This document shows, one piece after another, positions 16,121-25,224 of a stretch of 64,000 bases of DNA (the first letter of the stretch is position 1; the number at the start of each line of letters is the position of its first letter). The stretch lies in assembly GCA_964387075.1 (NCBI GenBank), contig CAYLVB010000010.1, positions 124,001 to 188,000 on the forward strand, in the 5' to 3' direction. The stretch is from PALSA-968 sp964387075 (GTDB lineage: Bacteria > Bacteroidota > Bacteroidia > B-17B0 > Aurantibacillaceae). The notes under the pieces are model-generated. The model ran no database searches, had not been told where the DNA came from, and saw only the letters and a program-made list of their open reading frames with translations. The position numbers were made by a program, and so were the translations under genes.

Positions 16121-17053
16121 ATGAAAAAAAATATCTTCACTTTAACGGCGCTGGTTTGCGCGCAATTCTCTTTTTCGCAGGACCTCCTCGACCTGGTGGC
16201 TGATTCGGCCGCTAAACCCGAAAAGGAATTTGTGTCGGCGGCTTTCAAGTCAAGCCGTAACATTAATTTCCATACTACAGAGGTGCTTCCTGAGCGAAGC
16301 CTCGATGTGCGCATCTCGCACCGTTTTGGCGCGCTGGAATCGAAAGCCTACAACGCCTGGGGAATTGACGGGCCGGCCAACCTCATGATCAGCCTTGAGT
16401 ATAGCTATGATGGGAACTGGATGGTAGGTTTACAAAGAAGTTTCTTTGAGAAAATGGGTGCAGGTTTCTTTAAATGGAAATTTTTAAAGCAGGCAAAGAA
16501 CGGAGGTTCTCCTGTGGCGATGACCTATTTTGGCGGCGTGTATAATACCTGGCAGAAAGATCCTTACCTGGGCGCGCCCGATAAGTTCTATGATATGGAG
16601 TGGGACCGTTATTCTTTTGTGAATCAACTGATGATCTCGCGCAAGTTCAACGATTGGGTTTCGGCGCAGGTTGGTTTTGCCTACGTGCATTATAACCTGG
16701 TTGGCGACGCGAACGGTTTTGCGAAGAACGATGTGATGGTAGGTACCGGGATCCTGCGTACTAAATTCACCAAACGCCAGGCTATCATTTTAGAATATGG
16801 CTTCCGTACCAGCACCGATTATGGGGCTATAGACCCAACCACCAATCAACCCATTAAATATTATGACTGTTTTGGAGCAGGTTGGGAAATTGAAACGGGC
16901 GGACACGTGTTCCAGGTTTTTGTGACGAACTCCTTCGGAATTTTAGAGAACCAATTCCTTATTAAGAACACCGGCGATTACAGTACCAGCGGTATGCGCA
17001 TCGGCTTCAACATCATGCGTGTGTTCTCGGTTGGTGGAAAGAAGAAATGGTAG
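16121..17053 (+). CDS. Outer-membrane beta-barrel protein (DUF5777-like)
   Basis: This 310-residue protein has a signal peptide (MKKNIFTLTALVCAQFSFSQ). It continues with the block RSLDVRISHRFGALESKAYN and the many alternating beta-strand segments of DUF5777-type barrels (for example GNWMVGLQRSF, AQVGFAYVHYNLVG, MRIGFNIMRVF). Family members often sit next to small cytochrome or YceI genes, as here. It is probably an outer-membrane protein linked to respiration or heme handling; its real function is unknown. The ATG at 16121 is favoured over one 9 bases upstream because it starts the signal peptide exactly. Confidence 0.8.
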   Translation: MKKNIFTLTALVCAQFSFSQDLLDLVADSAAKPEKEFVSAAFKSSRNINFHTTEVLPERSLDVRISHRFGALESKAYNAWGIDGPANLMISLEYSYDGNWMVGLQRSFFEKMGAGFFKWKFLKQAKNGGSPVAMTYFGGVYNTWQKDPYLGAPDKFYDMEWDRYSFVNQLMISRKFNDWVSAQVGFAYVHYNLVGDANGFAKNDVMVGTGILRTKFTKRQAIILEYGFRTSTDYGAIDPTTNQPIKYYDCFGAGWEIETGGHVFQVFVTNSFGILENQFLIKNTGDYSTSGMRIGFNIMRVFSVGGKKKW

Positions 17054-17116
17054 GGCAGTAGGCAGTCCGCAGAAGTGGGTAAGCAGGAAGAGTTTTAGAA
17101 GTGTTGAATAGCCTGA

Positions 17117-17785
17117 TCAGTTAAATTTTCCCGCTACTTCGCTTTCGTTGGCCTTCTCCATAGGTTTGAACTCGGCCGAGTAAGAGAGCGCATAGATCAC
17201 GTTATTATTCTTCAGGTAATAATTATTGGCATCACGCACCAGTTGCAGGTCCTGCCCTTCATTAAAACCATAAATAAGTAAACGGCTGCGGGTCATTTTG
17301 TAGCCCTTGGAATTAAGCGGCGTCTTCCAGAACTCGATCATGAAGAATTCTTTTTCATCAGGCATGGTTACTCCTGCCAGGGAGGCAATAAGCGAATCTT
17401 TGGTGTTGGTCTTTTCTTTAGGAGAGACCACCTTCACATAAATATTCTTCACGCTCTGTAATTCCTCTTTCAATACACGATAGTTCTCGTTCTCGGCATA
17501 AGAAGAAGAATCGCTGCCTGTGTTCACGGGCACAAAAGGTTCGCTCGCTCTTTTTTCGCGGATAGGTTCCTGTTTCTTCTCATTCTTTTCTTCTTTGCTC
17601 TTGTCGGTTTCTTTTTCTTTTGGGGTGACAACTTCCTCCGTTACTTTATTCTTCGAGGCCAGGGAAGAAAAATCGATCTTGCGGATATAGGTATCGAGCT
17701 TGAAGATGAAAAAAAGACAGGCAGCCAGCAGTCCTATTGACAGCCCAAAGGTAAAGGGTGTTATTTTGTCGCGAAAGCCTGCCAT
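17117..17785 (-). CDS. Hypothetical single-pass membrane protein
   Basis: The 222-residue protein is not one I recognise. A single transmembrane helix (about residues 12-29, FGLSIGLLAACLFFIFKL) is followed by a highly charged low-complexity linker rich in Lys and Glu (about 48-85), then a small globular domain of about 120 residues. That domain ends with segments such as KTPLNSKGYKMTRSRLLIYG and NNVIYALSYSAEFKPM. Topology suggests a short cytoplasmic N-terminus and an extracytoplasmic domain held away from the membrane by the linker. A minus-strand TACCTTTA box lies 11 bases before the start. Confidence 0.65.
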   Translation of the reverse strand: MAGFRDKITPFTFGLSIGLLAACLFFIFKLDTYIRKIDFSSLASKNKVTEEVVTPKEKETDKSKEEKNEKKQEPIREKRASEPFVPVNTGSDSSSYAENENYRVLKEELQSVKNIYVKVVSPKEKTNTKDSLIASLAGVTMPDEKEFFMIEFWKTPLNSKGYKMTRSRLLIYGFNEGQDLQLVRDANNYYLKNNNVIYALSYSAEFKPMEKANESEVAGKFN

Positions 17786-17904
17786 GAATGCTAAGGTAAA
17801 GGTAGGGTTTTTCCGGCAAAACGTTAATCAATGTTAAAGGAATTGACAAGACACCCCTCTTGGCCGCAAATTTGCGTTATGCAGGTAACCAAAATATTAA
17901 CACT

Positions 17905-19356
17905 ATGAAAAAACTATTGTCAACCCTTTTAATTGCTTCGGTGGGAGGCGCCGGAGCGCTGTTCTTACAGCAAAAGTTTTTTTCGCAAGGAAATGAACAG
18001 GTCTTCAATCAAACCATAAATAACACCCCGGTACGTTTTACATCCGCTTCCGGTGTGCCCATCAATACGCCCGAGTTTGTGAACGCGGCCGAGGCCTCGG
18101 TGAACGCGGTGGTGCATATTACCACGCAGGTAAGGGAAGAGCAGATCAATTACGATCCTTTTCAGCAGTATTTCTTCGGCCAGCCGCAACCGCGTGTGCA
18201 GCAGGGAAGCGGCTCCGGGGTGATCATTGACAAGAACGGTTACATTGTTACAAATAACCACGTGGTAAATGGCGCCGAAAAGATACAGGTGGTGCTGAAC
18301 GATAAGCGTTCCTACAGTGCCGAATTGATCGGCGCCGATCCGCAGACCGACCTTGCTCTTTTAAAGATAAAGGAGAGCGACCTGCCCGTAATGCCTTACG
18401 GCAACTCGGATAATGTAAGGATAGGTGAATGGTGTTTGGCGGTGGGTAACCCTTTTAATTTAAATTCTACCGTAACCGCCGGTATCGTTTCGGCGAAAGG
18501 ACGCAATATCAATATTTTGGAGAACGATCCTTCCAAGGGCCAGTTCCCGATAGAATCATTTATACAAACCGACGCGGCCGTGAACCCGGGTAACAGTGGG
18601 GGAGCGCTTGTTTCTACTACAGGAGAACTGATCGGCATCAACTCTGCCATAGCTTCGCAAAACGGGGCTTACATCGGTTATTCTTTTGCAATTCCTGTGA
18701 ATATTGTAAAGAAAGTAGTTGCCGATCTTGCTGAGTTCGGAACTGTGCAACGCGCATTTATAGGGGTAAGCATCCGCGATATCGACGCGAAATTCGCAGA
18801 GCAAAAAGGTTTGAAAGGCCTTAACGGTATTTATGTAAGCGGTTTGAGCGAGAATGGATCCGCAGAAAAAGCGGGCGTAGAGATCGGTGACGTGATCACG
18901 AAAGTAGAGAACTTCGGGGTGAACAATGTGGCCGAGCTGCAGGAGCAGGTGGGCAAATACCGCCCCGGCGACAAGATCAGTGTAACGTTGGTGCGTAACA
19001 ATAAGGAAATTACGTTACCTGTGGTTTTAAAGAACAAAGAAGGTAACGTAAGCGTGATCAAACGCGAGGTTCCGGTGGAGAAACCCGTGCTGGCACTAGG
19101 AGCATCCTTTGAGCAAATAAGCAAAGAGGAAATGAATAAATTGAAAATTGCCAACGGAGTAAAAATTACTAAGCTCAATAGCGGCAAGCTGGCGGGAGCC
19201 GGAATAAGAGAAGGCTTCGTAATTACAACAATAGATAAGAAGAAAATAAATACCATCGATGACGTGGAAGGCGCTTTGAAGAACAAGCAAGGCGGCGTAC
19301 TCATTGAAGGTATCTATCCTAACGGCATGCGCGCCTATTACGGGTTTGGAATGTGA
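17905..19356 (+). CDS. HtrA/DegP-family periplasmic serine protease
   Basis: DegP/HtrA proteins degrade or refold misfolded envelope proteins. This 483-residue copy starts with a signal or anchor sequence (MKKLLSTLLIASVGGAGALF). The trypsin-like domain has the catalytic triad His119 (TNNHVV), Asp149 (DPQTDLALL) and Ser231 (NPGNSGGAL). Two PDZ domains follow: the first around 285-375 (GIYVSGLSENGSAEKAG), the second ending ANGVKITKLNSGKLAGAGIR and beyond. Length and order match Do-type proteases. The ATG at 17905 is chosen because it begins the signal sequence; an in-frame upstream start adds 15 unlikely residues. Confidence 0.95.
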   Translation: MKKLLSTLLIASVGGAGALFLQQKFFSQGNEQVFNQTINNTPVRFTSASGVPINTPEFVNAAEASVNAVVHITTQVREEQINYDPFQQYFFGQPQPRVQQGSGSGVIIDKNGYIVTNNHVVNGAEKIQVVLNDKRSYSAELIGADPQTDLALLKIKESDLPVMPYGNSDNVRIGEWCLAVGNPFNLNSTVTAGIVSAKGRNINILENDPSKGQFPIESFIQTDAAVNPGNSGGALVSTTGELIGINSAIASQNGAYIGYSFAIPVNIVKKVVADLAEFGTVQRAFIGVSIRDIDAKFAEQKGLKGLNGIYVSGLSENGSAEKAGVEIGDVITKVENFGVNNVAELQEQVGKYRPGDKISVTLVRNNKEITLPVVLKNKEGNVSVIKREVPVEKPVLALGASFEQISKEEMNKLKIANGVKITKLNSGKLAGAGIREGFVITTIDKKKINTIDDVEGALKNKQGGVLIEGIYPNGMRAYYGFGM

Positions 19357-19371
19357 TCGGTTACCCCGATC

Positions 19372-19391
19372 ATCCCGTCGCAGGACGGGAT
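19372..19391. repeat. Hairpin in intergenic DNA
   Basis: ATCCCGTC and GACGGGAT form a perfect 8-bp stem around GCAG, 15 bases after the protease stop. There is no T-run, so it is more like an mRNA 3'-end stabiliser or a REP-type palindrome than a classical terminator. Confidence 0.5.
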
Positions 19392-19470
19392 CAAAAGGGT
19401 TTGTGGTTTAGTTTAGTTGAATGAAAGTTCCGCTGTACCAAAATTTCGGGAGGCGGGATTTTTATTTCTG

Positions 19471-19478
19471 TATCTTTA
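19471..19478 (+). promoter_or_regulatory. Putative uvrB -7 box
   Basis: TATCTTTA differs from the -7 consensus only in its last base and ends 4 bases before the GTG start at 19483. It supports that start over an upstream TTG. Confidence 0.45.
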
Positions 19479-19482
19479 TCCC

Positions 19483-21495
19483 GTGAATTTCGAGCTCACC
19501 TCAGAATACCAACCTACCGGCGACCAGCCCGAGGCCATACGCCAGTTAGTGGCGGGTCTCGATGGCAAGACCAAGCACCAAACGCTTTTGGGAGTAACTG
19601 GCTCCGGGAAAACCTTTACGATCGCAAATGTCATCGCGCAAACCGGGCAACCAACTTTGGTATTGAGTCACAACAAAACACTGGCGGCGCAATTGTATGC
19701 CGAGCTAAAACAGTTCTTCCCGAACAACGCGATAGAGTATTTTGTTTCCTATTACGATTATTACCAGCCCGAAGCTTACCTGCCCACAACCGGTACATAC
19801 ATCGAAAAGGATCTGCAGGTAAATGACGAGATCGAAAAACTACGCCTCAGCGCCACTTCTTCTTTGATGTCGGGCCGCCGCGATGTGATCGTGGTCTCTT
19901 CGGTTTCGTGTTTGTACGGTATCGGAAATCCAAATGAATTTCGCAAGAGCGTAGTTGAAATAAAGGTGGCGCAACGTATAAGTCGAAATAAATTCCTGCA
20001 TCAATTGGTACAGGCGCTTTACTCCCGAACCACCGAAGAATTCAGTCGCGGTAATTTCCGCGTTATAGGCGATACCATAGATATCAATCTATCGTACGCG
20101 GATTTCTGCCTGCGCGTAACTTTCTTCGGCGACGAGATAGAAGAAATACAGACCTTCAACGCGGGAACCGGGAAAACGTTGGAGAAATTCAAAACCTACA
20201 TTATTTATCCGGCAAACATTTTCGTTACCGCGCCTGATACGATGAACGGAGCTATGCGCCAGATACAGGAGGACATGGTGGCGCAGGTGCAGTTCTTTAA
20301 TGATAATAATCGCCCGGTAGAAGCGAAGCGCTTACAGGAGCGTGTGGAACACGACCTGGAAATGATGCGCGAGCTCGGCTATTGCAGCGGCATTGAGAAT
20401 TATTCGCGCTACATGGACGGTCGTTTGCCGGGCATGCGCCCTTTCTGTTTACTGGATTATTTTCCGAAGGATTTTTTGATGGTGATCGATGAGAGTCACG
20501 TTACGCTGCCGCAGGTACACGCGATGTATGGCGGAGACTTTTCACGCAAAAGCAACCTGGTGGAATACGGATTCCGCCTACCCGCCGCGCTCGACAACCG
20601 TCCGCTGAAATTCGAAGAATTTGAAAGTTTGCTCAACCAGGTCATTTATGTAAGTGCAACTCCAGCAGAATATGAACTGCAAAAGTCGGAAGGAGTGATC
20701 GTAGAGCAATTGATACGTCCTACGGGTGTGATAGATCCTCCCATAGAAGTGCGTCCCTGCCAAAACCAGGTGGATGATCTTTTGGACGAGATCAATAAAA
20801 CCGTGGAGCTGGACGAACGCGTGCTTGTAACCACCCTGACCAAACGCATGGCGGAAGAGCTTACCAAGTATTTGGGAAAATTGCAGATCCGCTGTCGTTA
20901 TATACACAGTGATGTGGAGACACTTGAGCGAATTGAGATCCTTCGTCAATTACGGGTAGGTATGATAGACGTGTTAATAGGGATCAACCTGCTGCGGGAA
21001 GGATTGGATCTTCCCGAAGTTTCACTGGTTGCCATTCTTGACGCCGACAAGGAAGGATTCCTGCGCAACGTTACATCACTTATACAAACCGTAGGTCGCG
21101 CCGCTCGGAATGTCAACGGTAGAGTGATCATGTACGCCGATAAGGTGACCGTGAGCATGCAAAGGACCATTGACGAAACGCAGCGCCGCAGGCACAAGCA
21201 GATCGAATACAATTTCAAGCATAATATAACGCCGGTGACCGCGGGAAGGAAAAAACAGCCTTTGTCGGCAACCGAGGTTACAATAGACGGAAAACTGGTG
21301 AAGGCTTATGTTGAAAGTGAGGAATTTAGTGTGGCGGCTGACCCCGTGGTGCAATACATGAGTACGGAGCAATTGAAAAAGCAGATCGGGCTGGTTAAAT
21401 CGGCTATGCTGCGCGCGGCCAAGGAAATGGATTTTATGGAAGCCGCCCGCCTGCGCGATGATCTGCATGCGCTTGAAAAACTTGTAGAAAAATAA
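19483..21495 (+). CDS. uvrB: Excinuclease ABC subunit UvrB
   Basis: UvrB verifies damage delivered by UvrA and recruits UvrC. The 670-residue product begins NFELTSEYQPTGDQPEAI. It has the helicase motif I GVTGSGKTFT, the damage-binding beta-hairpin region YYDYYQPEAYLPTTGTYIEK, the DESH motif (MVIDESHVTLPQ), motif VI (QTVGRAARNVNGR) and a C-terminal UVR domain that binds UvrC (QIGLVKSAMLRAAKEMDFME). GTG at 19483 is chosen because family homology begins there and a -7 box lies just upstream. It shares one base with prmC (TAATG), indicating translational coupling. Confidence 0.97.
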   Translation: MNFELTSEYQPTGDQPEAIRQLVAGLDGKTKHQTLLGVTGSGKTFTIANVIAQTGQPTLVLSHNKTLAAQLYAELKQFFPNNAIEYFVSYYDYYQPEAYLPTTGTYIEKDLQVNDEIEKLRLSATSSLMSGRRDVIVVSSVSCLYGIGNPNEFRKSVVEIKVAQRISRNKFLHQLVQALYSRTTEEFSRGNFRVIGDTIDINLSYADFCLRVTFFGDEIEEIQTFNAGTGKTLEKFKTYIIYPANIFVTAPDTMNGAMRQIQEDMVAQVQFFNDNNRPVEAKRLQERVEHDLEMMRELGYCSGIENYSRYMDGRLPGMRPFCLLDYFPKDFLMVIDESHVTLPQVHAMYGGDFSRKSNLVEYGFRLPAALDNRPLKFEEFESLLNQVIYVSATPAEYELQKSEGVIVEQLIRPTGVIDPPIEVRPCQNQVDDLLDEINKTVELDERVLVTTLTKRMAEELTKYLGKLQIRCRYIHSDVETLERIEILRQLRVGMIDVLIGINLLREGLDLPEVSLVAILDADKEGFLRNVTSLIQTVGRAARNVNGRVIMYADKVTVSMQRTIDETQRRRHKQIEYNFKHNITPVTAGRKKQPLSATEVTIDGKLVKAYVESEEFSVAADPVVQYMSTEQLKKQIGLVKSAMLRAAKEMDFMEAARLRDDLHALEKLVEK

Positions 21496-22394
21496 TGCGC
21501 ATCGCCAGCAATACAATTTCGGCCGTCGTTAATTTCTACAAAAGCGAGCTTGCTTCTATCTATACAGAAAGCGAGATACAAAATATCACCCGCTGGGTAT
21601 TGGAAAAACAGCTCGGCAGTAAGAACCCGCTTTCTGATCCTGCGGCCCGCATCAACGAATCGGATATGACCCCGCTGGAAAGCATGTGCATGGAGCTGAA
21701 GAAGAACAGGCCGGTTCAGTATGTATTGGGCGAGTCGGAATTCTACGGCTTGAAATTTAAAGTGAACGAAAGCGTGCTAATTCCAAGGCCGGAAACCGAG
21801 GAATTGGTAGAAAAAATTATTTCCGACCTTTCCTCCTCTTCTTTTCGTAGCTCCAACCTCGTACCTCGTATTTTAGACATAGGTACAGGCAGTGGCTGTA
21901 TCCCCGTTTCCATCAAAGCGAACATTCCGGCCGCTAAAGTTTACGCGCTTGATATCAGCGAAGAAGCCTTGACGGTGGCGAAAAAGAACGCAGAACTGAA
22001 TAAAACGGAGGTGCATTTTCTAAAAGTGGATATTCTTTCCGATAAGGCCGCCGCGGAGATCTTAAACGCCATGGGGAATGAGAAAGTTGACCGCGTGATC
22101 AGTAATCCGCCCTATGTTCCAGATTCCGAAAAGGAGAGCCTGGAAGTGCACGTTCGCAACTTTGAACCCCATTTAGCCCTCTTTGTGAACAGCGATGATC
22201 CCATCATTTTCTACCAAAAGATAGCCCTGGCGGCAAAAGCCCTGGTTAAAAAAGGAGGAAAAGTGTTTTTTGAGTGTCATTTTAAACAGGCCAGGGAAGT
22301 GGGCCGAATGCTGCAAAAAAACGGCTACCAAAATGTGCTCGTTTCACTCGATATTACAGGGATTGAGCGCTTTGTTGAGGGCACCCTGCTTTAG
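21495..22394 (+). CDS. prmC: Release factor glutamine N5-methyltransferase PrmC (HemK)
   Basis: PrmC methylates the GGQ glutamine of peptide-chain release factors RF1 and RF2 with SAM. The 299-residue protein has the N-terminal helical recognition domain, with MTPLESMCMELKKNRPVQYV at about 55-74. The SAM-binding motif is ILDIGTGSGCIPVSIK and the catalytic NPPY is in VISNPPYVPDSEKESL. Length and order are typical. It is translationally coupled to uvrB by a one-base overlap. That pairing is probably convenience rather than function. Confidence 0.94.
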   Translation: MRIASNTISAVVNFYKSELASIYTESEIQNITRWVLEKQLGSKNPLSDPAARINESDMTPLESMCMELKKNRPVQYVLGESEFYGLKFKVNESVLIPRPETEELVEKIISDLSSSSFRSSNLVPRILDIGTGSGCIPVSIKANIPAAKVYALDISEEALTVAKKNAELNKTEVHFLKVDILSDKAAAEILNAMGNEKVDRVISNPPYVPDSEKESLEVHVRNFEPHLALFVNSDDPIIFYQKIALAAKALVKKGGKVFFECHFKQAREVGRMLQKNGYQNVLVSLDITGIERFVEGTLL

Positions 22395-22531
22395 CTGAAT
22401 AATCCAACGCTATTAACATTCAACTGTTTGCAATTACGCGACAGACCCTTTATTTAGCCCTTTATACCCCCGTAAATTTGCTTTTGTTATAAAATGGGTT
22501 TATTTTTAGCAATTAGATAAACCCCAATTTT

Positions 22532-23842
22532 ATGACGATGAACATGAACATGAAGAAATTTTTTACAGTTTTATTCTTCTTACTGATAGTAAGCCCTTCC
22601 TTTTGCCAGGAAGAGGAACAAACTGACGACTTAAATCATAAGCCATCGCTGATGGTGGGTGTGAGCGGTCTTAAATTCTTTGGCTACGTAGGCAGCAACT
22701 CAGATCTCAATCCTTTATTGGATGCGCGCCTGGGTTATTTCCTGGCCATTGAACAGCGCTTCGGTAAAGTGTTCGGTGTTGAACTTGCGGCTACGTACGG
22801 CAAACTGGCCGGTACTGATAATTCAAAGACCTCGCACCTGAATTTTCAGTCGACCATTTTCCAGGGGCAATTGATGCTTACTGCCAACTTCAATCACGTG
22901 TTCAAGGAAGACCCATTGGTATCTCCTTTCCTTAATGTCGGTATCGGCTTTATGTCCTTCAGCACGTATGGGGATATCCTGAGGGGCAGCGATACCTTGC
23001 ATTATTGGTCTGACGGTTCTATTCGCGACCTCGATGAGAACGCGCCTAACGCGGGCGCAGCCTCTATCATAAAGCGGGATTACGATTACGAAACAAAACT
23101 TAAAACAAATGGGGTTACAAGCACGCTGGTAATTCCTGTAGGAGGTGGATTGAACTTTCACTTCGGAAGAAAATGGACCGCTTCTATTGGAGCAAACTAC
23201 AATATCTGCATGACCGAGTGGATCGATAACGCAGGCAAATCGCCCAATCGCTACCTCGCCGCGAACGTTGGTGTGCAATACGAATTCAAAAAAGGTGGCG
23301 GCGGAAAATCAGATGCCCGCTATGACAATGTTGATTTTGCCAATGTAGATCACCTCGATGCCGACAAAGACGGCATTCCGGATGATAAAGATGATTGTCA
23401 CGGAACCGCGGCCGCTGTTAAAGTTGACAAAAGAGGCTGCCCGTTGGACGGTGATGGAGATGGTGTGCCCGATTACCTCGATAAAGAGGCAAACACGGCT
23501 AAAGGAAATAAAGTGGATGGGTTTGGTGTGACCATTAACGAAGCGGAAATGGCCAAACACCAGATGGAGTGGGACTCATTGGCTCCGGAACGTAGCAAAG
23601 AATTTAACGTGGCACCCAGCATGGAATACCTCAAAAAGATAGAAGAGGAATCAAAAAAGGTGCGTGCAGCCAATAATACGTCCAGTAAAGTACCTGCAGA
23701 TCTGCAATCTGCAGACGTGAACAAGGACGGTTACATTTCGGCTGATGAGATCACGAAGACGATCGATGCTTTCTTTGATGGAAGCAGCGACTTCACTGTC
23801 GAAAAACTTAACCGGCTCATAGACTACTTCTTTGAGCAGTAA
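22532..23842 (+). CDS. Outer-membrane beta-barrel protein with TSP type-3 repeats and EF-hand
   Basis: The 436-residue protein has a signal peptide (the ATG at 22550, MKKFFTVLFFLLIV, may be the real start). A beta-barrel-like N-terminal half contains HYWSDGSIRDLDENAPN. Calcium-binding thrombospondin type-3 repeats follow (DADKDGIPDDKDDC and DGDGDGVPDYLDKE, about 272-315). A C-terminal EF-hand (DVNKDGYISADEI, about 394-406) ends the protein. TSP3 repeats usually link a barrel to a peptidoglycan-binding or surface domain. No OmpA domain follows here. It is clearly paralogous to the product of 25225-27369, two genes on. The cluster looks like an envelope-architecture operon. Confidence 0.82.
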   Translation: MTMNMNMKKFFTVLFFLLIVSPSFCQEEEQTDDLNHKPSLMVGVSGLKFFGYVGSNSDLNPLLDARLGYFLAIEQRFGKVFGVELAATYGKLAGTDNSKTSHLNFQSTIFQGQLMLTANFNHVFKEDPLVSPFLNVGIGFMSFSTYGDILRGSDTLHYWSDGSIRDLDENAPNAGAASIIKRDYDYETKLKTNGVTSTLVIPVGGGLNFHFGRKWTASIGANYNICMTEWIDNAGKSPNRYLAANVGVQYEFKKGGGGKSDARYDNVDFANVDHLDADKDGIPDDKDDCHGTAAAVKVDKRGCPLDGDGDGVPDYLDKEANTAKGNKVDGFGVTINEAEMAKHQMEWDSLAPERSKEFNVAPSMEYLKKIEEESKKVRAANNTSSKVPADLQSADVNKDGYISADEITKTIDAFFDGSSDFTVEKLNRLIDYFFEQ

Positions 23843-23853
23843 ATGATGAATAC

Positions 23854-25179
23854 ATGAAGTATATATTATTGTTCGTTCATGCTCTCACAATAACTATATA
23901 CTCCTTCTTCTTCGTCGACCCCGTTATTGTAAAGACCAATTTTCCTGAAAGTGCCAAGCCGGGTAGTGAGTTTGTGGCCGAAATAACCATAAACAAGGGC
24001 TCTCTGGCCGGTTTTGCCAAATTTCAGCTCGAATTGCCCCAGGGTTTCAGCGCCAAAGAGAACGACAGCAAGGGCGGATCCTTCACTTTAAGCGGGCAAA
24101 CCGCCAAGATCATCTGGACCTCCGTTCCCTCCAGTCCCGAATTCAGCATCAAAATGACCATCGTTGTGGATGCTTCCGCCACCGGCGATAAGACCGTTAC
24201 CGGTAAATATTCTTATATCGAGAACAATAATAAGATGCAGACCGAGATAGAACCTGTAACTGTGAAACTTCCTGCCGCTTCAGATCCGGTAGCTACCAAC
24301 ACAACCCCTACAGAAACTACAGCGCCAACGGCAACTACCGCTGCTACAGAAAACACCAATACAGTTAAAGAGGGAGATGCTTCGGTGAGCGTTACGCGCA
24401 ATATCACAGCCGGCCAGGCTGGCGAATACGATGTTGAGCTTAGGATCAAAAAGGACGGTACCAAAGGTTTTGCAAAGCTCCAGGAAAAAATGCCTGAAGG
24501 ATATGTGGCCAGCGCGGGTAAAACAGATGGCTCATCTTTTAGCTCGAGTGTCGCTGACCGGACCGTTAAATTCATCTGGACCGGCTTGCCTCCAAACGAG
24601 GAACTGGTTGTTTCCTATAAACTTGTTCCAAAGAAAGGGGTTAAGGTTCCTTCGCCGGCTTCCGTAGAAGGGGAGTTCTCGTACCTGGAAAACTCGCAAT
24701 CCAGGAAATATAAGATAGAAAAACAGGACCTTCCCGGAGGAACCGAACCTGTGGCCACCAATACGGTTGAGCCAACCAATACAAATACTGTGGCCGCAAC
24801 CGATCCTGTAAAGACTGAGACCACAACCCCCGTTGATCCTGTTAAAACAGAAACCACCTCAGCCTTGAACAATTCACCGTCAGAGACCACCAAGAGCGGA
24901 AATGTGCACTATGCTGTACAGGTGGGCGCTTTCCGTAACCCGGTGAATGTAGCCGCACTTTCGGCCCGCTTTGGCTTAAGTGGTGTGAACACCGAAATGC
25001 AGGATGGCCTTACCAAGTGTATCACCGGCAAACACCCCGATTATAAAAAGGCCCGCGATGCCAGAGAGACCATTAAGTCTAAAGGGGTGTCCGACGCTTT
25101 TGTTACCGCCTACAATTCGGGCAGACGGATCACTGTACAGGAGGCCCTGATGATCACCAGCCAGAAGTGGTTTAGATAG
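23854..25179 (+). CDS. SPOR-domain protein with two repeated beta domains
   Basis: This 441-residue exported protein has two homologous extracytoplasmic modules (about 30-130 and 175-290). Each has an AGFAKFQLELPQGF- or KGFAKLQEKMPEGY-type core, followed by a kIIWTSVP/KFIWTGLP strand. They are separated by Thr/Pro-rich linkers. A C-terminal SPOR-type domain (about 348-430, VHYAVQVGAFRNPVNVAALS then SDAFVTAYNSGRRITVQEAL) ends the protein. SPOR domains bind denuded septal peptidoglycan. It starts 11 bases after the preceding TSP3 gene and is probably co-transcribed with it. The tail resembles the SPOR repeats of the next gene, so the modules have been shuffled within the cluster. Confidence 0.8.
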   Translation: MKYILLFVHALTITIYSFFFVDPVIVKTNFPESAKPGSEFVAEITINKGSLAGFAKFQLELPQGFSAKENDSKGGSFTLSGQTAKIIWTSVPSSPEFSIKMTIVVDASATGDKTVTGKYSYIENNNKMQTEIEPVTVKLPAASDPVATNTTPTETTAPTATTAATENTNTVKEGDASVSVTRNITAGQAGEYDVELRIKKDGTKGFAKLQEKMPEGYVASAGKTDGSSFSSSVADRTVKFIWTGLPPNEELVVSYKLVPKKGVKVPSPASVEGEFSYLENSQSRKYKIEKQDLPGGTEPVATNTVEPTNTNTVAATDPVKTETTTPVDPVKTETTSALNNSPSETTKSGNVHYAVQVGAFRNPVNVAALSARFGLSGVNTEMQDGLTKCITGKHPDYKKARDARETIKSKGVSDAFVTAYNSGRRITVQEALMITSQKWFR

Positions 25180-25210
25180 GTATAAATTTGAATTTTTCGT
25201 TTATTGTCTT

Positions 25211-25218
25211 TACCTTTA
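25211..25218 (+). promoter_or_regulatory. Putative -7 box
   Basis: TACCTTTA ends 6 bases before the ATG at 25225, suggesting that the large SPOR gene can be transcribed separately from the two genes before it. Confidence 0.4.
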
Positions 25219-25224
25219 CAGAGT

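Noticed and set aside
17860..17904. Upstream start for the HtrA protease
   Set aside because: The added residues are hydrophilic and precede a normal signal sequence beginning at ATG 17905.
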